The notes: generated by a model not told the origin, from the letters alone. A stretch of DNA of 40,320 nt from Candidatus Edwardsiibacteriota bacterium (GCA_020053305.1 JAGVNJ010000004.1:1-40320), one strand, 5' to 3'. Positions 30,924 to 39,346 are shown, counted from the first letter of the stretch. Numbers and translations are program-made.

Positions 30924-31886
30924 ATGGTTACCTATAACAAAATTGATACTCAACTATTATTAGGTGATTGTTTGGATGTTTTAAAAAACGTGCCCGACAA
31001 TACTATTGACTTAATATTTACATCGCCTCCTTACACTGACCAGCGAAAGGATGTATATGGGGGAATACATCCAGATCATTACGTTAATTGGTTTTTACCC
31101 ATAGCTAAACAACTATATAGGGTATTAAAACCAACCGGCACATTTGTGTTAAATATAAAAGAAAAAGTGGTAAAAGGGGAAAGACACACCTGTGTTATTG
31201 ATTTAATACTTGCATTAAGAAATGAGGGTTGGTTATGGACTGAAGAATTTATTTGGCATAAAAAAAATTGCCATCCTGGGAAATGGCCCAATAGGTTCCG
31301 TGATTCATGGGAACGGTTGCTTCAATTCAATAAGCAAAAAGAGTTTAATATGTATCAAGATGAAGTAATGGTGCCTATGGGTGCTTGGAAAGAACGGCGA
31401 TTAAAAAATCTTAGCGAAACTGACAAGATACGTGATAATTCTAAAGTTGGAAGCGGGTTTGGTAAAAATATCTCAAACTGGCTTAGTAGAGAAAAAGCCT
31501 ATCCGAGCAATGTTTTACATATGGCAACAGTATGCAATAACAAAAATCATAGCGCAAGTTTTCCAGACAGTATGCCAGAATGGTTTATCAAGTTATTTAC
31601 AAAAGAAGACGATTGGGTTTTAGACCCCTTTATGGGTTCTGGCACAACAAATATTGTTGCAAAACGGTTGCGACGTAATTCAATCGGTATTGATATTATG
31701 CCTGAATATTACAATTATGTAATGTTGAAATTACACCCCGAATCTGAATTAGCACTTGATAAAAAAGGAGTCTACCAACATGGTAAAGTTAAACCAAAAA
31801 GAAGTACAGCGGTATGTAGAAAAAAACATAGGGGTGTTTCACCAAAAAAGAATAGAAAGCTTGGAAAAGCGGCTAAGACTAAATGA
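30924..31886 (+). CDS. Type II DNA methyltransferase (beta class, probably N4-cytosine)
   Basis: The 320-residue protein has the catalytic motif IV TSPPY (33-37) before the AdoMet-binding motif I DPFMGSGTT (234-242), the order of beta-class DNA methyltransferases. SPPY favours N4-cytosine, but N6-adenine cannot be excluded. 'YGGIHPDHYVNWFLPIAKQL', 'TGTFVLNIKEK' and 'KKNCHPGKWPNRFRDSWERL' are characteristic of a family of short modification enzymes. AGAGG lies 3 bases before the ATG. The last 35 residues form a very basic tail ([18 protein letters not shown]) encoded over the start of the nuclease gene, a 107-base overlap. The gene is AT-rich compared with purE and purC, indicating transfer. 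Confidence 0.93.
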   Translation: MVTYNKIDTQLLLGDCLDVLKNVPDNTIDLIFTSPPYTDQRKDVYGGIHPDHYVNWFLPIAKQLYRVLKPTGTFVLNIKEKVVKGERHTCVIDLILALRNEGWLWTEEFIWHKKNCHPGKWPNRFRDSWERLLQFNKQKEFNMYQDEVMVPMGAWKERRLKNLSETDKIRDNSKVGSGFGKNISNWLSREKAYPSNVLHMATVCNNKNHSASFPDSMPEWFIKLFTKEDDWVLDPFMGSGTTNIVAKRLRRNSIGIDIMPEYYNYVMLKLHPESELALDKKGVYQHGKVKPKRSTAVCRKKHRGVSPKKNRKLGKAAKTK

Positions 31887-32517
31887 TGTCCTAAAAAGAA
31901 AAAACCCATATCTTTTCAAAGCCAAAAATATTCAGACAGCACATGATCTAATAAAAAGCCTATTAGACGCACACATATCCTCAAACGAAGAAACCATCTT
32001 TGGCGATTGGTTGGAAGGTTTGGCAATTTTTGTAAATAACAAAATATTTGGCGGTTTTAAATCTGGTATGCCTGGCATTGATTTGGAATTTGACAATAAA
32101 GGTGTTAGACACATTGTAACAATAAAATCAGGACCCAATTGGGGCAATAGTAGCCAAATAGAAAAAATGAAAACTGATTTTAATACGGCAAAAAAGAGAA
32201 TGAGGACCAGTAATTCAAAAATCAGGGTTACGGCAATAAACGGGTGTTGTTATGGTAAAGATGATAATCCTGATAAAGGTGGTTATTATAAATATTGTGG
32301 TCAGCATTTTTGGGAATTTATTTCTGGTGATAAAAATCTTTACGTGGATATTATTGAACCCCTTGGTTATAAAGCAAAAGAAAAAAACGAACAGTTTTTA
32401 GAATTGTATTCGAAAACCTTGAATAAATTTACTTTAGAGTTTGCACAAGAATTTTGTACAAAAGGTGGTCGTATTGATTGGGAAAAATTAGTTCAATTTA
32501 ATTCTAAGGAAAAATAA
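31780..32517 (+). CDS. Type II restriction endonuclease (PmeII-like)
   Basis: The start at 31780 ([20 protein letters not shown]) is supported by AAGGAG 9 bases upstream; an earlier in-frame codon has none. The 245-residue protein resembles, from memory, the PmeII family: '[20 protein letters not shown]', '[20 protein letters not shown]', '[20 protein letters not shown]' and '[20 protein letters not shown]'. A PD-(D/E)XK-type core can be placed at D101 (PGID) and K116 (TIK), with an acidic residue at E79 as a possible further ligand. It should cut the site protected by the overlapping methyltransferase; the site cannot be read from sequence. Its AT-rich composition matches that gene, so the pair moved together. 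Confidence 0.85.
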   Translation: MVKLNQKEVQRYVEKNIGVFHQKRIESLEKRLRLNDVLKRKNPYLFKAKNIQTAHDLIKSLLDAHISSNEETIFGDWLEGLAIFVNNKIFGGFKSGMPGIDLEFDNKGVRHIVTIKSGPNWGNSSQIEKMKTDFNTAKKRMRTSNSKIRVTAINGCCYGKDDNPDKGGYYKYCGQHFWEFISGDKNLYVDIIEPLGYKAKEKNEQFLELYSKTLNKFTLEFAQEFCTKGGRIDWEKLVQFNSKEK

Positions 32518-32521
32518 AACT

Positions 32522-33415
32522 ATGAAAACCATCACCCAGACCAATTTCCCCGAACTTAAAAAGATATCCCAGGGCAAGGTGCGCGACATCTACGATCTGG
32601 GAGAAAATCTGCTGATCGTGACCACCGACCGCATCTCGGCCTTCGACGTGGTCCTGCCCGATGCCATCCCCTACAAGGGCTACGTGCTGACCCAGATCTC
32701 AAAATTCTGGTTTCAAAAAATGTCATCCCTCATGCCCAACCATCTTATAAGTATCGACGTGACCGATTTTCCCGCCGAATGTCATAAATACAAGGAGGAG
32801 CTGGAGGGCCGCTCCATGCTGGTCAAAAAGGCCAAACCTCTGCCGGTGGAGTGCATCGTCCGGGGCTATCTGACCGGCTCAGGACTGAAGGACTATAATA
32901 AGACCGGCCAGGTCTGCGGCATAGAACTTCCCGAAGGGCTGGTGGAATCCAGCCGGCTGGAAAGCCCGATATTCACCCCCTCCACCAAGGCCGAGATAGG
33001 AAGCCACGATGAGAACATCTCCTTCGAAAAAATGTCTGAGATCCTGGGAAGCGAAAAGGCCAGCCTGGTCAAAAAGCTATCGCTGGAGATCTACTGCGCC
33101 GCCCGGAAGATCGGCGAGGAGAAGGGCATCATCATCGCCGATACCAAATTCGAGATGGGAGATTATAGCGGCCAGCTGATCCTGATAGACGAGGCGCTGA
33201 CCCCCGATTCATCGCGCTTCTGGCCCAGGGCCGGGTATCAGGCCGGAAAATCACAGCCCAGCTTCGACAAGCAGTTCGTCAGGGACTACCTGAGCACTTT
33301 GGACTGGAACAAGCAGGCCCCGGGGCCGGAACTGCCCGGCGAGGTGATCGAGAGGACCAGCCAAAAATACCTGGAGGCTTTGGAGATACTGACCGGCATC
33401 AAGCCCACTACCTGA
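32522..33415 (+). CDS. purC: Phosphoribosylaminoimidazole-succinocarboxamide synthase
   Basis: The 297-residue protein has all SAICAR synthase motifs: '[20 protein letters not shown]', '[20 protein letters not shown]', '[20 protein letters not shown]', '[12 protein letters not shown]' and '[14 protein letters not shown]'. It joins CAIR and aspartate with ATP in purine synthesis. It begins 4 bases after the restriction gene; its only ribosome-binding sequence (AAGGA, 12 bases before the ATG) lies inside the end of that gene. So the foreign block has taken over the translation signal of purC. Codon use returns sharply to GC-rich at this gene. Confidence 0.97.
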   Translation: MKTITQTNFPELKKISQGKVRDIYDLGENLLIVTTDRISAFDVVLPDAIPYKGYVLTQISKFWFQKMSSLMPNHLISIDVTDFPAECHKYKEELEGRSMLVKKAKPLPVECIVRGYLTGSGLKDYNKTGQVCGIELPEGLVESSRLESPIFTPSTKAEIGSHDENISFEKMSEILGSEKASLVKKLSLEIYCAARKIGEEKGIIIADTKFEMGDYSGQLILIDEALTPDSSRFWPRAGYQAGKSQPSFDKQFVRDYLSTLDWNKQAPGPELPGEVIERTSQKYLEALEILTGIKPTT

Positions 33416-33430
33416 TCTTTGGAGGTGATC

Positions 33431-33856
33431 ATGGAAGGTTACCAGATACCAGCACTATCAGCCATAATAATTGCCGCCCTGATGCATTTCTACAACAGCT
33501 CAAAGGCCAGGGAACTTATCAAGCGGACCGGCGGAGTGATCCGCAGCAACAGCGACCTGCCGCTGGTCAAAGAAATGATCAACCTCAGCATGCAGCTGGC
33601 CATATACTACATCGCTATTTCGGTGCTGCTGCTGGCGGTACTGGCCTACCTTGTGATAAGCGGCCTTTCTTTCATCACCGCTATGGGACAGCTGTTCGTC
33701 TTCGGGATCGTCACCCTGCCCATGGGACTGATCGGCAAGCATTTCGAAGATAAGGTCCGTCAGATGGAGATACAGCCGCCCGATCCCGTACTGCAGGAAA
33801 CCTATTCCCGATTCCTGGCCCAATGGAAAGAACCGCGTTTCAAACTTCCGGATTAA
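33431..33856 (+). CDS. Small membrane protein before tolQ
   Basis: The ATG at 33431 has an excellent GGAGGTGATC just upstream. The 141-residue protein has a short amphipathic or hydrophobic N-terminus (residues 7-18) and two strong membrane helices in the middle (about 56-76 and 82-104: 'IYYIAISVLLLAVLAYLVIS', 'MGQLFVFGIVTLPMGLI'), with a charged C-terminus rich in proline. I recognise no family. It lies 15 bases after purC and 24 bases before tolQ and is probably transcribed with both; an accessory role in the Tol complex is possible but unproven. Confidence 0.75.
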   Translation: MEGYQIPALSAIIIAALMHFYNSSKARELIKRTGGVIRSNSDLPLVKEMINLSMQLAIYYIAISVLLLAVLAYLVISGLSFITAMGQLFVFGIVTLPMGLIGKHFEDKVRQMEIQPPDPVLQETYSRFLAQWKEPRFKLPD

Positions 33857-33880
33857 ATATTTTTATTACTAGGAATAACT

Positions 33881-34564
33881 ATGCTTCAGATTTTTCAGCG
33901 CGGCAGCACCCTGGGGATGATCTTCGGCTACGACATCTTCACCGGCATCATCATGATCGGCCTGTTGCTGGCCTCCGTCTTTTCCTGGACGGTGATAATC
34001 CATAAACGGCGCTCCCTGAACAATATCGCCAAGGCCAATAGAAAATTTATGGAAAAGTTCAAACAGCGCAAGACCTTTGACGACGCCTTCGCCTCATCCC
34101 ATCCGGCATCTCCCCTGTTCCTGATCCTGGCCGAGGGGCTGGCCGAGGCCCAACGCCTGTCCGGCGGGCAGAAGCTGGCCTTTCCCCTGGAGGTGCTGCC
34201 CAACATCCAGGCCGCCATGGACCGGGCCATCGGCGATCAGGTGGAGGCCATCAGCCGCCGGCTGATCACGCTGGCCACCATCGCCAATGTTACCCCGCTG
34301 ATCGGCTTGCTGGGAACGGTCTGGGGCATCATGGTGGCCTTTGTGGACATCAAGCGCTTCGGCTCCACCAGCATCCAGGTGGTGGCCCCCGGCATCGCCG
34401 AGGCCCTGGTGACCACCATCGCCGGGCTGGTGGTGGCCATCCCGGCCTCCATCGCCTTCAATGCTTACAACAGCCGCATCCGCCACATGGCCGGCCAGAT
34501 GGAAAATTTATCTTCGGAATTTTTGGGCGATCTGCGGGTCCATTCGGTGTTCGGGGGAAAATAG
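33881..34564 (+). CDS. tolQ: TolQ/ExbB-type proton channel protein
   Basis: The 227-residue inner-membrane protein has three helices (about 22-42, 130-155, 170-195) and the family core 'TPLIGLLGTVWGIMVAFVDI' followed by 'VAPGIAEALVTTIAGLVVAI'. Together with TolR it uses the proton gradient to drive TolA during cell division. AGGAATAACT precedes the ATG. It is followed at 4 bases by the TolR-type gene, and the downstream tolB-pal order makes this the Tol rather than Exb system. Confidence 0.93.
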   Translation: MLQIFQRGSTLGMIFGYDIFTGIIMIGLLLASVFSWTVIIHKRRSLNNIAKANRKFMEKFKQRKTFDDAFASSHPASPLFLILAEGLAEAQRLSGGQKLAFPLEVLPNIQAAMDRAIGDQVEAISRRLITLATIANVTPLIGLLGTVWGIMVAFVDIKRFGSTSIQVVAPGIAEALVTTIAGLVVAIPASIAFNAYNSRIRHMAGQMENLSSEFLGDLRVHSVFGGK

Positions 34565-34568
34565 CCCC

Positions 34569-34976
34569 ATGAGACGGGAGCGTTTTCATATTCCTCCAAT
34601 GGATTCCATCAACATCACCAACCTGGTGGATGTCTGCATGGCCCTGCTGATCATCTTCATGATCACCGCCCCCATGATGCGCTCCGGGGTGGAGGTGGCC
34701 CTGCCCAAGGCCGATTCCTCCAAGCCCCAGATCGAGGAGGGCCTGACCATAGTGCTGACCTCCGGAAGCAAGATACTCATCAACGACCAACCGGTGTCGG
34801 CCAAGGCCTTCTCCCAGGTGGTCAAGGGGCTGCTGGCCAGGGATGCCGGCCGGCCGGTCTATCTCAAGGCCGACAAATCGGTGCCCTACGGCTTGGTGGT
34901 GGAGATCATCGGGCAGTTGAAGGATCTGAAGGTCAATAATTTGGGCCTGGTCACCGAACCCAAAGCCAGCAAATGA
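34569..34976 (+). CDS. tolR: TolR/ExbD-type protein
   Basis: The start at 34569 (MRRERFHIPPMDSINITNLV) gives 135 residues with one membrane helix (about 18-36, 'LVDVCMALLIIFMITAPMM'), which carries the conserved aspartate D21 needed for proton passage, and a periplasmic domain with 'VYLKADKSVPYGLVVEIIG'. An earlier in-frame start would overlap tolQ by over 100 bases and is rejected. Its stop overlaps the ATG of the next gene by 4 bases. Confidence 0.92.
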   Translation: MRRERFHIPPMDSINITNLVDVCMALLIIFMITAPMMRSGVEVALPKADSSKPQIEEGLTIVLTSGSKILINDQPVSAKAFSQVVKGLLARDAGRPVYLKADKSVPYGLVVEIIGQLKDLKVNNLGLVTEPKASK

Positions 34977-35596
34977 AGCGGGAATTCTCCATATCACTGT
35001 CCTTTCACCTGCTGTTGTTTCTGACGGTGATTTTTTTTGCCAGGGTGCTGAATCTGGCATCCAAGCCTTCCTATCCGGCGGTATATCAGGTCAACCTGGT
35101 GGCCCTGCCCCAGGTCTCGGGAAACGAGGGCCAGGACATGGAGAGCGCCCCGGTTCCCGAAGCCAAGCCTGCGGCTCAAAAGGAGCCGGCCGCCCCCAAG
35201 GCCAAGCCTCAGCCGAAAACAAAGACCCCGGATAAAAAGCCGCAATCGACCGGTGGTCCGGTGGTGCCGAACCTTCCCCAGGGAATGAAGGTGCTGGCCG
35301 CCGAAGGGGTATCCCCGGAGGGATCCTATTACCTGGGCATGATATTGACCAAGATCAGCCAGCATTGGCGCAACCCCTATCAGGGCGGGAAACAGGTGAT
35401 CCGGTCCACCATCTATTTCAAGATCGATCGGCAGGGGAATTTGCTGGAGGCCAACCTGGAGAAATCATCCGGCGACGCCCTGTTCGACCAGGCCGCCATC
35501 CGGGCGGTCTATCAGGCCAAGACTTTCCCGCCCTTCCCGCAGGAGATGAAGCTGTCGGTGCTGGGCGTGCATTTTGAATTTGAGTATGTGAAATGA
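34973..35596 (+). CDS. TonB/TolA-type energy-transducing protein
   Basis: The 207-residue protein has an N-terminal anchor helix (about 5-27), a proline/lysine-rich linker (about 55-97: 'PVPEAKPAAQKEPAAPKAKP') and a C-terminal TonB-type domain ('ISQHWRNPYQGGKQVIRSTI' and 'AAIRAVYQAKTFPPFP'). In this operon it takes the place of TolA, linking TolQR in the inner membrane to Pal and TolB. It is much shorter than E. coli TolA (421), and the C-terminal domain looks more like TonB than TolA, as is common outside proteobacteria. It overlaps tolR and tolB by 4 bases on each side. Confidence 0.9.
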   Translation: MKREFSISLSFHLLLFLTVIFFARVLNLASKPSYPAVYQVNLVALPQVSGNEGQDMESAPVPEAKPAAQKEPAAPKAKPQPKTKTPDKKPQSTGGPVVPNLPQGMKVLAAEGVSPEGSYYLGMILTKISQHWRNPYQGGKQVIRSTIYFKIDRQGNLLEANLEKSSGDALFDQAAIRAVYQAKTFPPFPQEMKLSVLGVHFEFEYVK

Positions 35597-36903
35597 ACAA
35601 TAAAAAAAACTTTAAGCACATCTTTACTGGTCTTTCCTTTTTATTTTTGACTTCCCTGGTTGCAGCCCAGACCGACGTCTACCTGAAGCTGTCCACCTCG
35701 GAGAGACGGCCCATAGAGCTGGTGGTCACCTCCATCCAGGCCCAGGGCAAGATCCCCCAGGAAACGGTCGCCAGGGTTAAAGAAATTGTCGATGTGCTGT
35801 CGGACGACCTGGCCTTCTCGCTGTACTTCCAGCTGACAGAGCCCCCGGACAGCGACCCGGGATACGGCTTCAAGAAAGGCCAGGTGCTGGCCGGTTCCTG
35901 GCAGCTGCTGGGGGCCAAGATGCTTTTGATCCCCGAACTGCGCAGCGACAAAAAACAGGATCATCTGAAGGTCCGGATCTACGACCTGGGAGTGGGGCGC
36001 GACATCTTTGCCAAGGAGATCATCGTGGATCACTCCCGGGGCCAGGCCCATAGGATCTGCGACCAGATCATCAAGGCCCTCACCGGAGAGAACGGCGTGG
36101 CCTCCACCAAGATAGCCTTCTGCCAGAAGAACGGCCAGCATAAAGAATTATCCCTGCTGGATTACGACGGCTATAACCTGCAGAAACTGACCGCCCTGAA
36201 CACCATTAACCTGTCGCCCGATTGGTCCCCGGACGGGGGGAAACTGGCTTTCATCTCCTTTCAGCGCAACCGGACCGAGATCTACTCGCTGGACATGAAG
36301 GCCTGGAAGCTTCAGGCCATATCCCAGGTCGAGGGGCTGAACACCTCCCCGGCCTGGTCCCCCGATGGGAAAAAAATGGCCTTGACCCTCTCCCGGGACG
36401 GCAATGCCGAGATATATCTTTATACCCTGGACAGCCGGTCCCTGCAGAGACTGACCAACAGTTGGGCCATAGACTGCTCGCCGGGCTGGTCCCCCAACGG
36501 CCGGGAGCTGGTCTTCACCTCCGACCGGCCGGGCAGCCCCCAGATCTATTTGATGGACGCCGACGGCTCCAACCTCCGTCGCCTGACCTATCAGGGAAAT
36601 TACAACACCTCCCCGGTGTGGTCGCCCAAGGGCGACAAGATAGCCTTCGTCTCCCGCATCAACGGATTTTTTCAGATCTGCGCCATGAACGTCACCGGCG
36701 ACGGCTACGTCCAGCTGACCTACGAGGGCGACAACGAGGACCCCTCCTGGTCGCCCGACGGACTGCACCTGGCCTTCTCCTCCAACCGCACCGGCAGCAG
36801 CCAGCTGTGGCTGATGCACTGGGAGGGCTCCGGCCAGAAGGCCGTCACCAACCTGGGCGGGGCCTTGATGCCGGCCTGGAGCCCGTTCCTGCCAATACCT
36901 TGA
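35593..36903 (+). CDS. tolB: Tol-Pal system protein TolB
   Basis: The 436-residue protein has a signal peptide (MNNKKNFKHIFTGLSFLFLT), an N-terminal alpha/beta domain (about 25-165) and a six-bladed propeller with repeats such as 'NLSPDWSPDGGKLAFISFQR', 'NTSPAWSPDGKKMALTLSRD' and 'DCSPGWSPNGRELVFTSDRP'. TolB is periplasmic and binds Pal. The ATG overlaps the stop of the preceding gene. Length is close to the family standard (430). Confidence 0.96.
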   Translation: MNNKKNFKHIFTGLSFLFLTSLVAAQTDVYLKLSTSERRPIELVVTSIQAQGKIPQETVARVKEIVDVLSDDLAFSLYFQLTEPPDSDPGYGFKKGQVLAGSWQLLGAKMLLIPELRSDKKQDHLKVRIYDLGVGRDIFAKEIIVDHSRGQAHRICDQIIKALTGENGVASTKIAFCQKNGQHKELSLLDYDGYNLQKLTALNTINLSPDWSPDGGKLAFISFQRNRTEIYSLDMKAWKLQAISQVEGLNTSPAWSPDGKKMALTLSRDGNAEIYLYTLDSRSLQRLTNSWAIDCSPGWSPNGRELVFTSDRPGSPQIYLMDADGSNLRRLTYQGNYNTSPVWSPKGDKIAFVSRINGFFQICAMNVTGDGYVQLTYEGDNEDPSWSPDGLHLAFSSNRTGSSQLWLMHWEGSGQKAVTNLGGALMPAWSPFLPIP

Positions 36904-36942
36904 AGATAATGTCCTGTTAATATAAAACACAAGGAGGTAATC

Positions 36943-37443
36943 ATGAAAAGAAACATCAATCTTATAAGCGGGATCCTGCTGATCTCTTTGGTCCTGGCCG
37001 GCTGTGCCAAAAAACAGGCCACCAAGCAGGAGGAGATCGTCAAGCCCGAACTGACCGCCGAGCAGCCGGTCACCCCTCCGGCCGAGGAGAAAAAACCCGA
37101 GGTGAAGATTGATTTTTCCACCGTCTACTTCGGCTTCGATTCATACTCCATAGAGGAGACCTCGGTCTCACTGCTGACCGAGGCCGCCAAACTCCTGCGC
37201 AGCTATCCCCAGGTGGCGGTCAGGCTGGAGGGCCATTGCGATGAACGGGGCACCACCGAGTACAACCTGGCACTGGGCGAGAAGCGTTCGGTGGCCGTCA
37301 GGGATTACCTGGTCAACCTGGGGGTGGAGCGCTCCCGGCTGGCAACCGTCAGCTTCGGCAAGGAGAAGCCGGCCGACCTGGGGCACAACGAGATCAGCTG
37401 GGCCAAGAACCGCCGGGTGGAATTCGTGGTCGAAAAGAAGTAA
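36943..37443 (+). CDS. pal: Peptidoglycan-associated lipoprotein Pal
   Basis: The 166-residue protein has a lipoprotein signal with lipobox LAGC (C21 as the modified residue) and a C-terminal OmpA-like domain: 'VYFGFDSYSIEETSVSLLTE', 'VRLEGHCDERGTTEYNLALG' and 'KRSVAVRDYLVNLGVERSRL', the diaminopimelate-binding motif. It anchors the outer membrane to peptidoglycan. AAGGAGG lies 6 bases before the ATG. The 39-base gap after tolB contains no terminator. Confidence 0.96.
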   Translation: MKRNINLISGILLISLVLAGCAKKQATKQEEIVKPELTAEQPVTPPAEEKKPEVKIDFSTVYFGFDSYSIEETSVSLLTEAAKLLRSYPQVAVRLEGHCDERGTTEYNLALGEKRSVAVRDYLVNLGVERSRLATVSFGKEKPADLGHNEISWAKNRRVEFVVEKK

Positions 37444-37444
37444 T

Positions 37445-38185
37445 ATGAAGAAAACAATCCTGTTCCTTCTCTGCTTTCCCCTGCTGGCCGGATGCGGGGT
37501 CAAAAGGGAGTACGTCCGGATGCGCGACCAGCTGGACTACCTGGAGACCAGCCAGAAGAAGATGGAGACCCAAATGACCCTGATGGACAGCCTGCTTCGG
37601 GCCCAGACCGATATCACCTATCAGCTGAACGCCGAGATGCGCACCCGCTGGGGATCGCTGAACGAGCGGATGATGAGCATGGACCAACAATACGAGGATC
37701 AGCAGTCGCGGACCATGACCCAAGCCCTGCCGCTGGGCGCCTCCAAGCCTGACAGCAAGGGGATCGCCCCGCCGGCTCCGCCGGACAAGCCCAAAGATAA
37801 CGGCTCCAAACCCGACCCCAAGCAGTTATACGACACCGCCTATCTGGACATCACCCGGGGAAATTACGACCTGGCCATCTCCGGGTTCCGGGAATTCCTG
37901 AAACTGTACCCCTCCAGCAGCCTGGCCGATAACTCCCAGTATTGGATCGGCGAAGGATATTACGCCCAGAAGAAATACCAGGAGGCCCTGGCCGAGTTCC
38001 AAAAGGTCCTCGCCCTGTATCCCCATCAGGATAAGGCGGCAGCGGCCTATTACAAGTCCGGCCTCTGTTACAAGGAACTAGGACAGACCCCCGGGGCCCG
38101 GGAAAGCTGGCAAACCCTGATAAAGAACTTCCCGCGCAGCCCCGAGGCCGGACTGGCCCAGGACCGGATAAAAGAACTGCCTTAA
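37445..38185 (+). CDS. cpoB: CpoB/YbgF-type TPR lipoprotein
   Basis: The ATG at 37445 lies one base after the pal stop. The 246-residue protein has a lipobox (LLAGC), a coiled coil (about 25-90: 'REYVRMRDQLDYLETSQKKM'), a proline/lysine-rich linker and three C-terminal TPR units ('LYDTAYLDITRGNYDLAISG', 'YWIGEGYYAQKKYQEALAEF'). This is the layout of YbgF/CpoB, which coordinates the Tol system with peptidoglycan synthesis; E. coli CpoB is not a lipoprotein, so the lipid anchor here is a difference. A longer reading from 37241 overlaps pal and is rejected. Confidence 0.9.
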   Translation: MKKTILFLLCFPLLAGCGVKREYVRMRDQLDYLETSQKKMETQMTLMDSLLRAQTDITYQLNAEMRTRWGSLNERMMSMDQQYEDQQSRTMTQALPLGASKPDSKGIAPPAPPDKPKDNGSKPDPKQLYDTAYLDITRGNYDLAISGFREFLKLYPSSSLADNSQYWIGEGYYAQKKYQEALAEFQKVLALYPHQDKAAAAYYKSGLCYKELGQTPGARESWQTLIKNFPRSPEAGLAQDRIKELP

Positions 38186-38214
38186 ACCCTATAACCATTT
38201 TTGGAGAGATAAGA

Positions 38215-38364
38215 ATGCCCAAAGTTGTCGCCAAAAAAAAAGCCCAGAAGAGAAGCGGTGAGCGCCGGACCCCGCTTTCGGAGAAGGAATTCCGGGATCT
38301 GATAGAGACCGGCCAGGCCACGGAAAAGGAACGCCGGGCCTGGGAGGAGCGCCGGAAGAAATGA
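38215..38364 (+). CDS. 49-residue basic small protein after cpoB
   Basis: The ATG at 38215 follows GGAGAG at 7-8 bases. The frame encodes MPKVVAKKKAQKRSGERRTP followed by 'LSEKEFRDLIETGQATEKER' and 'RAWEERRKK'. It is very basic at both ends with an amphipathic helix in the middle. The stop codon overlaps the start of the next gene (ATGA), which strongly supports it being a real gene. I recognise no family; nucleic-acid or ribosome binding is only a guess from charge. Confidence 0.72.
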   Translation: MPKVVAKKKAQKRSGERRTPLSEKEFRDLIETGQATEKERRAWEERRKK

Positions 38365-38570
38365 GTTTTTTAAAGAATATCTTTGGGACCAAAGAAAGCA
38401 GGCCGGGCCACGCCATCAGCCTTCAGCAGGGGGTGGCCGCCAACGCCCTTTCCATCCAAGCCCTGATAAATGTCCTGGTGGCCAAGAACCTCTGCACCCG
38501 GCAGGAACTGTTGGATGAATTGAAGAAAATCTCCAGCCAGAATCAGCAGCATGTCCAACCCAAAAAATAA
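38361..38570 (+). CDS. 69-residue small protein in the tol operon tail
   Basis: The ATG at 38361 overlaps the stop of the preceding small gene, and the end of this gene overlaps the next by 20 bases. The protein (MSFLKNIFGTKESRPGHAIS then 'LQQGVAANALSIQALINVLV') is predicted helical, with a central segment 'IQALINVLVAKNLCTRQELL' resembling the small helical domain of nitrile hydratase-beta or 'DELKK' linker proteins, but no family is certain. No signal peptide. Confidence 0.72.
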   Translation: MSFLKNIFGTKESRPGHAISLQQGVAANALSIQALINVLVAKNLCTRQELLDELKKISSQNQQHVQPKK

Positions 38571-39156
38571 CATCACCGAACTCTTCACAATGGCCGACCA
38601 GCTTTCCCGCCGCGGCCAGCGCAAAAAAGCCATAAAGGTTTACCGGGAGATCATAGCTGTTCCGGAATTGAGAAAAAAGGACTCTCTGGCCCTGGAACTG
38701 GCACATTGGGGTCTGGCCGAGCTTTTGATACTGGAGAGGGACACCGTCGAAGCCGAGAAGCATCTGCTGGCCGCCATCGGGCTCAATCCCAATGAGGCCA
38801 ACTATTACCAGCAGCTAGGCTCGCTCTACAGCTATATGGACCGCTTTGAGGATGCCATTGTCCAGCTGAATAAGTCCCTGGACCTCCGACCTGTCCACCC
38901 TCAGACCACGCATCTGCTGGGATGGGCGATCTTCATGTCCGGCGATCATAAAGGCGGCCGGATGATATTGGAGCAGGCCGCGGCCCTGGATGAATGCGAC
39001 GCCAGCATCCTGAACGACCTGGCGGTCTGTCTGGTGGAGATGAGGCAATACGGCGAAGCCCTGAAACATTTGGACCGGGCCCTGGAGCTGGATCCCGATA
39101 ACCAGCTGCTTGAATCCTACCACCAGATTGTGATGGACAAAAAAGCCACCCTTTAG
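38551..39156 (+). CDS. TPR protein, last gene of the tol operon
   Basis: The 201-residue protein starts at an ATG inside the preceding gene (20-base overlap). It contains four to five TPR units of 34 residues: 'TMADQLSRRGQRKKAIKVYR', 'YYQQLGSLYSYMDRFEDAIV', 'AIFMSGDHKGGRMILEQAAA' and 'LNDLAVCLVEMRQYGEALKH'. There is no signal peptide, so it is cytoplasmic. The repeats belong to the ordinary TPR type and it lacks the N-terminal signature of the three large TPR proteins. Its last codons form part of the operon terminator. Probably an adaptor of the small proteins encoded just before it (inference). Confidence 0.85.
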   Translation: MSNPKNNITELFTMADQLSRRGQRKKAIKVYREIIAVPELRKKDSLALELAHWGLAELLILERDTVEAEKHLLAAIGLNPNEANYYQQLGSLYSYMDRFEDAIVQLNKSLDLRPVHPQTTHLLGWAIFMSGDHKGGRMILEQAAALDECDASILNDLAVCLVEMRQYGEALKHLDRALELDPDNQLLESYHQIVMDKKATL

Positions 39157-39170
39157 GGAGGCTTTTAAAA
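39141..39170 (+). terminator. Terminator of the tol operon, overlapping the last codons
   Basis: AAAAGCC pairs with GGCTTTT, with an inner CCC-TTTA-GGG after one A-A mismatch, followed by TTTTAAAA. The stop codon TAG lies in the loop region. Confidence 0.75.
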
Positions 39171-39199
39171 TCCTCATGGACAATGTATTGTGTAGAACA

Positions 39200-39228
39200 T
39201 TGACATGACGGACTGTATTTTATACAAT
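39200..39228 (+). promoter_or_regulatory. Promoter of the MDR oxidoreductase gene with possible operators
   Basis: TTGACA, exactly 17 bases, TACAAT, with predicted start near 39235 and a leader of about 112 bases. TTGACAT (39200-39206) and ATGTCAA (39228-39234 region) form an inverted repeat spanning the promoter, and ACAAT-GT-ATTGT (39180-39191) forms another palindrome just upstream. Such symmetric sites around a promoter are typical of repressor binding. Confidence 0.7.
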
Positions 39229-39346
39229 GTCAAAATAACAAACCAGCGGAAATACAACCCAATACATGTTAGGTTTTCAGCCCTGCAGGATGTCTTGTCG
39301 TAAACTATTCTGAAAACCAACTCAAAGCAACCTTGGAGGAATACTT

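Noticed and set aside
37241-37444. N-terminal extension of cpoB into pal
   Set aside because: The extension is out of frame over a conserved pal domain, while the ATG at 37445 opens with a clear lipoprotein signal peptide.
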